Positions 9,528 to 17,449 of a stretch of 64,000 bases of DNA are shown here, one piece after another. Each line of letters starts with the position of its first letter. The stretch's first letter is position 1. Both the position numbers and the translations under genes were made by a program. Location of the stretch: positions 167,475 to 231,474 of the forward strand of contig NZ_PYMH01000009.1 in assembly GCF_003025555.1 (NCBI RefSeq), in the 5' to 3' direction. The DNA is from Photobacterium lutimaris. GTDB lineage: Bacteria > Pseudomonadota > Gammaproteobacteria > Enterobacterales > Vibrionaceae. Under the pieces are notes generated by a model. That model was not told the DNA's origin. It did not search any database and was given only the letters and a program-made list of their open reading frames with translations.

Positions 9528-9614
9528 ATGAGCAAAGAAGAGAAAGACTACCGTATCATGAGGGTGCGGGTAGCCAATAGGAAACTCCAATGTCAGATAA
9601 CAATCACGCACTAA
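9528..9614 (+). CDS. 28-codon upstream ORF overlapping fur (uof-like)
   Basis: An open frame from the ATG at 9528 encodes 28 residues and ends at TAA 9612-9614, 25 nt inside fur in another frame. E. coli has a 28-codon ORF, uof, upstream of and translationally coupled to fur, through which RyhB acts. The position and length here are the same; I did not compare residues. Weaknesses: no strong Shine-Dalgarno, and a TATAAT at 9524-9529 overlaps the first ATG. If that is the fur -10 box, only the shorter in-frame ORF from ATG 9558 (18 codons) would be on the transcript. Confidence 0.4.
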   Translation: MSKEEKDYRIMRVRVANRKLQCQITITH

Positions 9615-10036
9615 AACAAGCTGGCCTGAAAGTAACCCTTCCACGCCTTAAGATTCTGGAAGTGTTACAACAGCCGGATTGCCAGCATATCAGTGCTGAA
9701 GACTTGTATAAGAAGCTAATCGATATCGGTGAAGAAATTGGCTTGGCGACGGTATACCGCGTTTTAAACCAATTTGACGATGCAGGCATTGTGACGCGCC
9801 ACCACTTTGAAGGCGGCAAATCGGTATTCGAACTGGCAACACAGCATCACCATGACCACCTAGTATGCCTAGACTGTGGCAAAGTTATTGAGTTCTCTGA
9901 TGACATCATCGAAGAACGCCAAAAAGAAATCGCGGCTAGCTTCAATGTTCGCCTAACCAACCACAGTCTGTACCTGTACGGCCACTGTGCAGAAGGCAAC
10001 TGCCAAGAAGACAGCACACTACACGACAAAAAATAA
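9590..10036 (+). CDS. fur: Ferric uptake regulator Fur
   Basis: Iron-responsive dimeric repressor, 148 residues. The N-terminal winged helix contains GLATVYRVLNQFDDAGIV, then the metal-binding HHHDHLVCLDCGKVIEF stretch and a second cysteine pair near the C-terminus (HCAEGNC). AGGAA precedes the ATG at good spacing. The start lies inside a 28-codon upstream frame. Downstream there is a bidirectional terminator against glnS. Confidence 0.98.
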   Translation: MSDNNHALKQAGLKVTLPRLKILEVLQQPDCQHISAEDLYKKLIDIGEEIGLATVYRVLNQFDDAGIVTRHHFEGGKSVFELATQHHHDHLVCLDCGKVIEFSDDIIEERQKEIAASFNVRLTNHSLYLYGHCAEGNCQEDSTLHDKK

Positions 10037-10120
10037 TTAGGCCCAAGTAAAAAACAATAAGGCCATGAGCTCAACACTTGGCCACTCAACCAGCCTCATT
10101 TTTGTTGTTGTCCACCAATA

Positions 10121-10149
10121 AAAAAACCAGCCATTTGGCTGGTTTTTTC
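10121..10149. terminator. Bidirectional terminator between fur and glnS
   Basis: AAAAAACCAGCC/GGCTGGTTTTTT with ATTT loop; the A-run and T-run make it functional on both strands. Confidence 0.93.
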
Positions 10150-10168
10150 ATATCAGGGTTGGAGAGGC

Positions 10169-11833
10169 TTAGTCACCAATCTTCGCCCAAGTATCACGTA
10201 GGCCAACGGTGCGGTTAAAGACCAACTTCTCTTTCGAAGAGTCTTTGCTATCGGTACAGAAGTAGCCCATACGCTCAAACTGGAACGCTTTTTCCGCTTC
10301 AGCTTCAACCAGTGACGGTTCAACCACGCCATTCATCACGCTCAGTGACTCAGGGTTGATCACTGACACGAAGTCATCTGCCGCACCTGGGTTTGGAACG
10401 GTAAATAGGCGATCGTAAAGACGGATTTCAGCCGGAACACCCTGCTCTGCAGATACCCAGTGGATCACGCCTTTCACCTTACGGCCGTCAGCAGGGTTCT
10501 TGCCCAGCGTTTCGTTATCGTAAGAACAGAAGATGGTAGTAATGTTGCCGTCTTCGTCTTTCTCGATACGCTCAGCCTTGATCACATACGCGCCACGCAA
10601 ACGAACTTCTTTGCCCAGAACAAGACGCTTGTACTTCTTGTTGGCTTCTTCGCGGAAGTCTTCACGCTCGATGTACACTTCACGAGTAAAAGGTACCGTA
10701 CGACTACCCATCTCAGGCTTGTTCGGGTGATTAGCAACGTCTAACATTTCCGCTTCGCCATCAAAGTTCTCAATTACGACTTTGATTGGGTCAAGAACAG
10801 CCATTGCACGCGGTGCATTTTCGTTCAAGTCGTCACGGATACAGGATTCTAGTGAGCTCATTTCAATGGTGTTGTCTTGCTTGGTTACACCAATACGCTT
10901 ACAGAATTCGCGAATAGACGCCGACGTAAAGCCACGGCGACGTAGGCCAGAGATAGTCGGCATACGTGGATCATCCCAACCTGACACCAAGTTTTCAGTC
11001 ACAAGCTGGTTCAGCTTACGCTTAGACATCACGGTGTATTCAAGGTTTAGACGGCTAAACTCATACTGACGAGGCTGGCAGTCGATTGTGATGTTATCCA
11101 GTACCCAGTCATACAGACGGCGGTTGTCCATGAACTCCAGGGTACAAATAGAGTGCGTAATGCCCTCTAGCGCATCTGAAATACAGTGGGTGAAATCGTA
11201 CATCGGGTAGATGCACCACTTGTCACCGGTTTGGTGGTGAGTGGCAAAACGTACACGGTAAATAACCGGATCACGCAACACCATAAACGGTGATGCCATG
11301 TCGATTTTAGCGCGCAGGCTCATTTTGCCTTCTTCAATCTCACCGTTCTTCATTTTCTCGAACAGCTCAAGGTTTTCTTCTACGCTGCGATCACGGTATG
11401 GGCTGTGCTTACCGGCTTCGGTAAGGGTGCCACGGTATTCGCGCATCTGCTCTGGACTTAGCTCATCAACGTACGCTAAGCCTTTATTAATCAATTCAAT
11501 AGCAAACCCGTGCAGCTTATCGAAGTAGTTCGATGAGTAACAAATCTCACCGCTCCATTCAAAGCCTAACCAGTTAACATCGTTCTTAATAGACTCAACG
11601 TATTCGATGTCTTCTTTCTCAGGGTTTGTATCATCGAAACGAAGATTACATTGACCCTGATAGTCCTGAGCAATACCGAAGTTCAAACAAATAGATTTCG
11701 CATGGCCGATATGCAGGTAACCATTCGGCTCCGGCGGGAATCGGGTATGTACGCTTGTATGTTTGCCACTATCTAAATCCGCATCAATAATCTGGCGGAT
11801 AAAGTTAGTTGGACGAGCTTCAGATTCACTCAT
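10169..11833 (-). CDS. glnS: Glutaminyl-tRNA synthetase
   Basis: Class I aminoacyl-tRNA synthetase charging tRNA-Gln. HIGH-type motif in YLHIGHAKS near residue 40, and the KMSKS-equivalent VMSKRKL near residue 270, then the C-terminal beta-barrel anticodon-binding domains ending in FNRTVGLRDTWAKIGD. I set the start at the ATG 11833: a GAGG Shine-Dalgarno lies 8-9 nt upstream, and this gives 554 residues, the same as E. coli. The in-frame TTG one codon earlier is not needed. glnS next to the nag genes repeats the E. coli order. Confidence 0.97.
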   Translation of the reverse strand: MSESEARPTNFIRQIIDADLDSGKHTSVHTRFPPEPNGYLHIGHAKSICLNFGIAQDYQGQCNLRFDDTNPEKEDIEYVESIKNDVNWLGFEWSGEICYSSNYFDKLHGFAIELINKGLAYVDELSPEQMREYRGTLTEAGKHSPYRDRSVEENLELFEKMKNGEIEEGKMSLRAKIDMASPFMVLRDPVIYRVRFATHHQTGDKWCIYPMYDFTHCISDALEGITHSICTLEFMDNRRLYDWVLDNITIDCQPRQYEFSRLNLEYTVMSKRKLNQLVTENLVSGWDDPRMPTISGLRRRGFTSASIREFCKRIGVTKQDNTIEMSSLESCIRDDLNENAPRAMAVLDPIKVVIENFDGEAEMLDVANHPNKPEMGSRTVPFTREVYIEREDFREEANKKYKRLVLGKEVRLRGAYVIKAERIEKDEDGNITTIFCSYDNETLGKNPADGRKVKGVIHWVSAEQGVPAEIRLYDRLFTVPNPGAADDFVSVINPESLSVMNGVVEPSLVEAEAEKAFQFERMGYFCTDSKDSSKEKLVFNRTVGLRDTWAKIGD

Positions 11834-11933
11834 CAATTAGACCTCGTGTGCTTACAGGATTTTTAAGTCCCCTATGATCCATAAATATAGGGGCCGACTC
11901 AACAAATAGTGTACATTGTTTGTCGATATGAAT

Positions 11934-11962
11934 AAAAAAACCCCGCAATCGTACGGGGTTTC
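11934..11962 (-). terminator. Minus-strand terminator upstream of glnS
   Basis: AAACCCCG/CGGGGTTT stem followed on the minus strand by seven T. It lies about 340 bp past the nagE stop, which already has its own hairpin, so it may end a separate short transcript from 12.0-12.2 kb. Confidence 0.8.
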
Positions 11963-12008
11963 GAAGATAATCGGCCGAAACTGGCGGGGTTAGGCCCGCC
12001 AACAGCCA

Positions 12009-12131
12009 TTACAACGTGACTAAACGGCTAAAGCGCTGGCGGTCCGCACTCATCGCACGCACCTCAACATCCCCAGAAACTGAAGCTTTACGCTTGGCAT
12101 CATAGGTCTGCCAAGGGGGACAAACAAACAT
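12009..12131 (-). CDS. Possible 40-residue ORF or small RNA in the nagE-glnS gap
   Basis: The gap between nagE and glnS holds an ATG-initiated frame of 40 codons (ending RLVTL) with polar, coding-like composition in its second half (YDAKRKASVSGDVEVRAMSADRQR). It ends just before a GGCGGG/CCCGCC hairpin and a strong terminator with seven T. No Shine-Dalgarno is visible before the ATG. Either a small protein with an unrecognised start, a remnant, or a small RNA terminated at 11934 would fit. I do not recognise a family. Confidence 0.3.
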   Translation of the reverse strand: MFVCPPWQTYDAKRKASVSGDVEVRAMSADRQRFSRLVTL

Positions 12132-12246
12132 AACAATGATCTGAAACCGCAGGCACTAAGGCTCGCCCTTGATAACTCAGACACGGGTCTGAAAGAGAGA
12201 GAATGCTTTGATAGTGTGGTAACAGGTGATTATTGAGTCTGATGGA

Positions 12247-12274
12247 ATATCGGCCTCCGAATGGAGGCCGATAT
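12247..12274 (-). terminator. Hairpin just downstream of nagE
   Basis: Perfect 12-bp stem ATATCGGCCTCC/GGAGGCCGATAT with GAAT loop about 30 bp past the nagE stop. Only a weak T-tract follows, so it may be an RNA-stability hairpin rather than an efficient terminator. Confidence 0.55.
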
Positions 12275-12304
12275 GGTCGTTAACTATGACTTAAGGCAAA
12301 GTCA

Positions 12305-13795
12305 TTAAGGAAGCTTTACTGCTGATAGGTCTTCGTTCGGAGAAACTTTCTTCATTTCACCAGCAACGATTTCAGCAAGTGGGCCTAGGATAACCTGTAG
12401 GTTGTTAGAACCCAGTTTCACCACACCCATTGCACCCAGTGCTTTCAGTGTTTTCTCATCAGCAAGGCTGCTGTCTTTCAGCGTCAGACGTAGACGAGTG
12501 ATACATGCATCGATGTTTTCTAGGTTAGATACGCCACCTAGAGCTACGACGTACTGCTTAGCTAGCTCACCCGTTTCCTGAGAACCGCCAACATCAGATG
12601 CTGTTTCATCTTCGTCTTCACGGCCAGGAGTCTTCAAGTTGAACTTGATGATAACCGTGCGGAAGATTGCGTAGTATAGGCCGAAGAATACTAGACCCTG
12701 TACAACCAGCATGTACCAGTTTGTCGCAAGTGGGTTGCGGCTCTGAAGAACCATATCAACCAGACCTGCAGAGAAACCGAAGCCAGAAATCCACTGCATT
12801 GAAGCTGCGATGTAAACAGAGATACCTGTTAGTAGTGCGTGAAGTACGTATAGGCCTGGTGCTAGGAACATGAAGGCAAATTCTAGCGGCTCAGTAACAC
12901 CAGTGAAGAATGAAGCGAAACCTGCAGCAATCATGATTGATGCAACTTTGTCTTTGTTCTCTGGCTTAGCTGTGTGGTACATAGCAAGCGCTGCACCTGG
13001 TAGACCGAACATCATGATTGGGAAGAAACCACCCATGTAGATACCCGTTACACCCGGAATTGCAACACCAGAGTCGATTGAACCCTGACCACCAAGGAAG
13101 TTAGGAAGGTCGTTGATACCTGCTACGTCAAACCAGAATACAGAGTTCAGTGCATGGTGAAGACCCACTGGGATTAGTAGACGGTTGAAGAATGCGTAGA
13201 TACCCGCACCTAGCTCACCAAGACCCTGAATCGCTTCACCGAAGCTGACTAGACCACCGTATACAGCAGGCCAGATAAACATCAGAACGAAAGCGATGAG
13301 GATACCAGCAATTGACATCAAGATTGGAACCAGACGCTTACCAGAGAAGAACGCCAGTGCTTTGTGCAATTCAACTTGCGAGAAGCGGTTGTAAATTTCA
13401 GCCGCAACGATACCCACTAGAATACCAACAAACTGGTTGTTGATCTTGCCGAAGGCCGCTGGTACTGCGCTAACATCGATACCCTGGATGTTAGCAACCG
13501 TGCCCGGTGCTAGTAACGTAGTCACTACTAAGAAACCAACGAAACCCGATAGTGCTGCTGCACCGTCTTTATCTTTAGACATACCGTAAGCAACACCAAT
13601 TGCAAACAGCACAGACATGTTATCGATGATAGCCGAACCAGCTTTGATCAAGAAAGCAGCAAGTGCACTGTTCGCACCCCAGCCGGCCGGATCAATCCAG
13701 TAACCAATACCCATTAAGATTGCAGCTGCAGGAAGCGTGGCGACAGGCACCATCAATGCTTTACCTACTTTTTGAAAATATCCAAGAATATTCAC
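12305..13795 (-). CDS. nagE: PTS N-acetylglucosamine transporter, EIICB components
   Basis: Imports and phosphorylates N-acetylglucosamine. 496 residues: an EIIC membrane domain with about ten helices over residues 1-370, then an EIIB domain with the phosphorylated cysteine in NIDACITRLRL (Cys431). The EIIA domain fused in E. coli NagE (648 residues) is absent, so an EIIA from elsewhere (such as Crr) must donate phosphate; this shorter form is common in Vibrionaceae. It starts with GTG at 13795 behind GGGGGAA. Divergent from nagBAC, with NagC-like sites in the shared region. Confidence 0.94.
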   Translation of the reverse strand: MNILGYFQKVGKALMVPVATLPAAAILMGIGYWIDPAGWGANSALAAFLIKAGSAIIDNMSVLFAIGVAYGMSKDKDGAAALSGFVGFLVVTTLLAPGTVANIQGIDVSAVPAAFGKINNQFVGILVGIVAAEIYNRFSQVELHKALAFFSGKRLVPILMSIAGILIAFVLMFIWPAVYGGLVSFGEAIQGLGELGAGIYAFFNRLLIPVGLHHALNSVFWFDVAGINDLPNFLGGQGSIDSGVAIPGVTGIYMGGFFPIMMFGLPGAALAMYHTAKPENKDKVASIMIAAGFASFFTGVTEPLEFAFMFLAPGLYVLHALLTGISVYIAASMQWISGFGFSAGLVDMVLQSRNPLATNWYMLVVQGLVFFGLYYAIFRTVIIKFNLKTPGREDEDETASDVGGSQETGELAKQYVVALGGVSNLENIDACITRLRLTLKDSSLADEKTLKALGAMGVVKLGSNNLQVILGPLAEIVAGEMKKVSPNEDLSAVKLP

Positions 13796-13880
13796 CCTTA
13801 GTTCCCCCTATGGTTTTCTTAGATTCGATTGTGAATAACTTATTTTAGCTATCCGATTAAGTCTCTTGCAGTTTAAGAAT

Positions 13881-13903
13881 TTTATTTCGCCCCGCAAATT
13901 AAA
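13881..13903. promoter_or_regulatory. Candidate NagC operator, nagE-proximal
   Basis: AT-rich imperfect palindrome TTTATTTCG...GCAAATTAAA resembling NagC/Mlc sites (TT-rich and AA-rich arms around a C/G centre), centred near 13892 and 97 bp before nagE. Confidence 0.6.
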
Positions 13904-13975
13904 AGGTCCTCATTTGTGATCTTAGTCACCAGTATTGCCAATTGGCAGGCGATTTTGCTAGCTCGATCATAAAAC

Positions 13976-13997
13976 TTATTTTATCATGCAAAACAAA
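13976..13997. promoter_or_regulatory. Candidate NagC operator, nagB-proximal
   Basis: TTATTTT...AAAACAAA imperfect palindrome centred near 13986.5, 65 bp before nagB. The two centres are about 94.5 bp apart, nine helical turns, as needed for the DNA loop known between the E. coli nagE and nagB operators. Confidence 0.5.
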
Positions 13998-14051
13998 TGC
14001 GATATCACGCTATGATTTAACCGTAATTTAAATTTGGAATGAGGTGTCACT

Positions 14052-14852
14052 GTGAGACTAATCCCACTGAATGAAGCTAAAGATGTAGGTTTGTGGTCAG
14101 CCCGCTATATTGCTGATCGTATTAACAAATTTAAGCCAACAGCGGAACGTCCTTTCGTACTGGGCCTACCAACAGGTGGCACCCCGCTAGCAACGTACAA
14201 GCGTCTAATCGAGCTTTATCAAGCTGGCGAAGTAAGCTTTGAGCATGTTGTCACCTTCAACATGGATGAGTACATTGGTATCCCGGCAGACCACCCTGAG
14301 TCATACCGCAGCTTTATGTACAACAATTTCTTCAACCACATTGATATTAAAGAAGAAAACATCAACCTTCTTAATGGCAATACTGAAGATCACGATGCTG
14401 AATGCCAACGCTACGAAGAGAAAATCAAGTCATACGGCAAGATTAACCTGTTCATGGGCGGCGTAGGTAACGACGGTCACATAGCCTTCAACGAGCCAGC
14501 ATCGTCTCTTGCGTCTCGTACCCGCATCAAAACCCTGACTGAAGATACCCGCATCGCGAATTCTCGTTTCTTCGATGGCGATATCAACCAGGTACCTAAG
14601 TACGCATTGACTATCGGTGTCGGTACCCTGCTAGATTCTGCAGAAATTATGATTCTGGTAACCGGTCACAACAAAGCGCTAGCGCTGCAAGCCGCAGTTG
14701 AGGGGTCAGTTAACCACCTATGGACAGTTTCAGCCCTGCAGATTCACCCTAAATCTCTGATTGTATGTGATGAGCCATCGACACAAGAGCTGAAAGTGAA
14801 GACTGTTAAGTACTTCCGTGAACTTGAAGCTGAAAACATCAAGCATCTGTAA
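14052..14852 (+). CDS. nagB: Glucosamine-6-phosphate deaminase
   Basis: Converts glucosamine 6-phosphate to fructose 6-phosphate and ammonia, the last step of GlcNAc catabolism. 266 residues, same as E. coli. Motifs: LGLPTGGTPLATY phosphate loop, FNMDEYIG with the catalytic Asp, and the GVGNDGHIAFNEP active-site segment. GTG start at 14052 with GAGG 8 nt upstream. It leads nagB-nagA-nagC (gaps 14 and 2 bp). In V. cholerae nagB is, as I recall, on the second chromosome, so this arrangement is more like enterics or Photobacterium. Confidence 0.97.
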   Translation: MRLIPLNEAKDVGLWSARYIADRINKFKPTAERPFVLGLPTGGTPLATYKRLIELYQAGEVSFEHVVTFNMDEYIGIPADHPESYRSFMYNNFFNHIDIKEENINLLNGNTEDHDAECQRYEEKIKSYGKINLFMGGVGNDGHIAFNEPASSLASRTRIKTLTEDTRIANSRFFDGDINQVPKYALTIGVGTLLDSAEIMILVTGHNKALALQAAVEGSVNHLWTVSALQIHPKSLIVCDEPSTQELKVKTVKYFRELEAENIKHL

Positions 14853-14866
14853 TCAAGGAGTTATTC

Positions 14867-16003
14867 ATGTACGCGCTAACCAATTGCCGCATTTACACCG
14901 GTAGCGATGTGCTGAATAACCACGCCGTCATTATTGACGGCGTGAACATTCACGCTGTCTGCCCTGTTTCAGAACTTCCTGCGGATATTGAAATCCGTGA
15001 TCTTGATGGTGCCAATCTTACACCAGGCTTCATCGACCTCCAGCTGAATGGCTGTGGCGGTGTCATGCTCAATGATGAGATCAATGCCGACACTATCCAT
15101 ACCATGCACCGTGCAAACCTGAAATCAGGCTGCACCAGCTTCCTGCCAACGCTGATCACCTCTTCTGATGAAGATATGAAAGCGGCAATCGCTGCCGAGC
15201 GCGACTATCAGAGCCAATACCAAAACCATTCACTGGGTTTGCACCTTGAAGGTCCTTACCTAAACGTGATGAAAAAAGGTATCCACTCTGTTGACCATAT
15301 CCGCCGCTCTGACAACGCGATGATCAATGCCATCTGCGACAATGCCGATGTGGTGACCAAGGTAACCCTCGCACCGGAGCAAAACGACCACAGCCATATC
15401 GAGCAACTGGTTGAAGCCGGTATCGTAGTATCAGCAGGTCATACCAACGCCACTTACGTAGAAGCCCGCAACGGCTTTGCCTCAGGGATTACTTTCGCGA
15501 CCCACCTGTTCAACGCCATGACCCCGATTGCTGGTCGTGAGCCGGGTATGGTCGGGGCTATTTACGACACACCAGAGGTCTATACCGGTGTGATCGCCGA
15601 TGGTTTCCATGTCGATTATGCCAATATCCGCATGGCCCACCGCATGAAAGGCGACAAACTTGTTTTGGTCACCGATGCAACTGCACCCGCAGGAGCTGAC
15701 ATGGATCACTTTATTTTTGTCGGCAAGAAAGTATATTACCGTGATGGTAAGTGTGTTGATGAAAATGGCACACTTGGTGGTTCGGCACTCACTATGATCG
15801 AAGCGGTCCAGAATAGTGTCGAGCATGCAGGTATCGCCCTGGACGAAGCGATTCGTATGGCAACCCTCTATCCTGCTCGCGCTATCGGCGTTGATCAGAA
15901 GTTGGGCGCCATCAAAAAAGGCATGGTAGCAAACTTAGCTATTTTTGATCGTGACTATAAAGTTCAGGCGACTGTTGTTAACGGTGAATACGAGCAGAAT
16001 TAA
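14867..16003 (+). CDS. nagA: N-acetylglucosamine-6-phosphate deacetylase
   Basis: Removes the acetyl group from GlcNAc-6-P to feed NagB. 378-residue amidohydrolase TIM-barrel. LTPGFIDLQLNGCGG near the N-terminus, metal ligand Glu in LHLEGPYLN near residue 130, His in SAGHTNA (about 195) and in ATHLFNAMTP (about 216), and catalytic Asp in LVTDATAPAG. An AAGGAG Shine-Dalgarno lies 7 nt before the ATG. Second gene in nagBAC. Confidence 0.97.
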   Translation: MYALTNCRIYTGSDVLNNHAVIIDGVNIHAVCPVSELPADIEIRDLDGANLTPGFIDLQLNGCGGVMLNDEINADTIHTMHRANLKSGCTSFLPTLITSSDEDMKAAIAAERDYQSQYQNHSLGLHLEGPYLNVMKKGIHSVDHIRRSDNAMINAICDNADVVTKVTLAPEQNDHSHIEQLVEAGIVVSAGHTNATYVEARNGFASGITFATHLFNAMTPIAGREPGMVGAIYDTPEVYTGVIADGFHVDYANIRMAHRMKGDKLVLVTDATAPAGADMDHFIFVGKKVYYRDGKCVDENGTLGGSALTMIEAVQNSVEHAGIALDEAIRMATLYPARAIGVDQKLGAIKKGMVANLAIFDRDYKVQATVVNGEYEQN

Positions 16004-16005
16004 AT

Positions 16006-17220
16006 ATGACAGGCGGACAAATTGGTAATGTTGATCTGGTAAAGCAGCTAAATAGCGCTGCTGTTTACCGGCTCATCGACTTGCAAGGCCCTATATCTCG
16101 AATCCAGGTTGCTGATATCAGTCAGCTCGCACCTGCAAGTGTTACTAAAATCACCCGCCAACTGCTGGAGCGCGGCCTGATTAAAGAGGTCGCGCAGCAG
16201 GCTTCCACCGGAGGCCGGCGTGCAATTTCGTTGACTACAGAGTCAGCACCTTTTCACTCGATTGCGATTCGCCTCGGGCGAAACTACATCGAACTAACGA
16301 TTTATGACCTTAGCGGCAAGCATATTGTCGGTACTGCGCATCCTTTCTACTATGCCAATCCACAAGAGCTTATCGATGGCTTGCTTGAGCATATCCGCAC
16401 ATTTATTTCCGATAACCAGAATGTGCTACGCGAACTGGTTGCCTTTGGGATCACCCTACCGGGCCTGATTGATCCGGAAAGCGGTGTGGTTGAGTACATG
16501 CCCCACATCGATGTTGATAACTTGCCGTTGTCGGAAATTATCACAGACAAATACGGTGTTGCCTGCTTTGTCGGCAATGATATCCGCGGCTTGGCACTGG
16601 CCGAGCATTATTTCGGGGCAAGCAGAGACTGCAGGGACTCTATCCTTGTCAGTGTCCACCACGGTACCGGTGCAGGGATCATTGTCAACGGGCAGGTATT
16701 CTTGGGCTTCAACCGTAATGTCGGTGAGATTGGCCATATCCAGATCGACCCGCTTGGCGACAAGTGCCAGTGTGGCAACTTTGGCTGCCTAGAAACCGTC
16801 GCAGCCGATCCGGCGATTATCCGCCACGTTCAAGCCCTGCTTGACCAAGGCTACCCAAGCTCTTTGCAAGAGCTGGAAGATATCACCATGCCAGCTATCT
16901 GTGAAGCGGCCAATAAGGGCGACGAACTGGCAAGCCAAGCGTTAATCAAAGTTGGTAATCAATTGGGCAAAGCCCTGGCAATGACCATCAACTTGTTTAA
17001 CCCACAGAAAATTGTCGTGGCCGGTAATATTACCCAAGCCAAAGACGTCATTTTTCCTGCGATTCGCCGCTGTGTGGAAACCCAGTCGCTTTCAACCTTT
17101 AACAAGGACTTGCCAATCGTTGAGTCTGTGCTCTACACCCAGCCGACCATCGGTGCATTTTCGATGATCAAGCGCGCCATGCTTAACGGTGTCTTGTTGC
17201 AGCGCTTGTTAGAAGAGTAA
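16006..17220 (+). CDS. nagC: N-acetylglucosamine repressor NagC (ROK family)
   Basis: Transcriptional repressor of nag genes, released by GlcNAc-6-P. 404 residues: N-terminal winged helix (ISQLAPASVTKITRQLLERGLI) then a ROK sugar-kinase-like domain with the zinc motif CQCGNFGCLETV near residue 250. It starts 2 bp after nagA, so translation is probably coupled. The downstream nagD of enterics is absent; a terminator follows. It is the expected ligand of the operators between nagE and nagB. Confidence 0.95.
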   Translation: MTGGQIGNVDLVKQLNSAAVYRLIDLQGPISRIQVADISQLAPASVTKITRQLLERGLIKEVAQQASTGGRRAISLTTESAPFHSIAIRLGRNYIELTIYDLSGKHIVGTAHPFYYANPQELIDGLLEHIRTFISDNQNVLRELVAFGITLPGLIDPESGVVEYMPHIDVDNLPLSEIITDKYGVACFVGNDIRGLALAEHYFGASRDCRDSILVSVHHGTGAGIIVNGQVFLGFNRNVGEIGHIQIDPLGDKCQCGNFGCLETVAADPAIIRHVQALLDQGYPSSLQELEDITMPAICEAANKGDELASQALIKVGNQLGKALAMTINLFNPQKIVVAGNITQAKDVIFPAIRRCVETQSLSTFNKDLPIVESVLYTQPTIGAFSMIKRAMLNGVLLQRLLEE

Positions 17221-17293
17221 CGAAAGCAAAGTTTAAAGCGAAAACCAAGACGATGATTAGCTTTCTAAGTTATTCATCCTGTTACAAAATATT

Positions 17294-17324
17294 AAGGGCA
17301 GACTTCAGACAGAAGACTGCCCTT
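17294..17324 (+). terminator. Terminator of nagBAC
   Basis: AAGGGCAG/CTGCCCTT stem with an inner CTTC/GAAG pairing and a T-rich tail (TTTGTGTT). Confidence 0.75.
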
Positions 17325-17449
17325 TGTGTTATATTTCGCCGTCAATAAAGTACCCTCATAGATAGAGGTACATATCCAACAGCCAGTCCACACATCTAAT
17401 TAATCCATTTTTGGCCTGGCGAAGAACCATAAAGGAACGTCAGCCTAGC

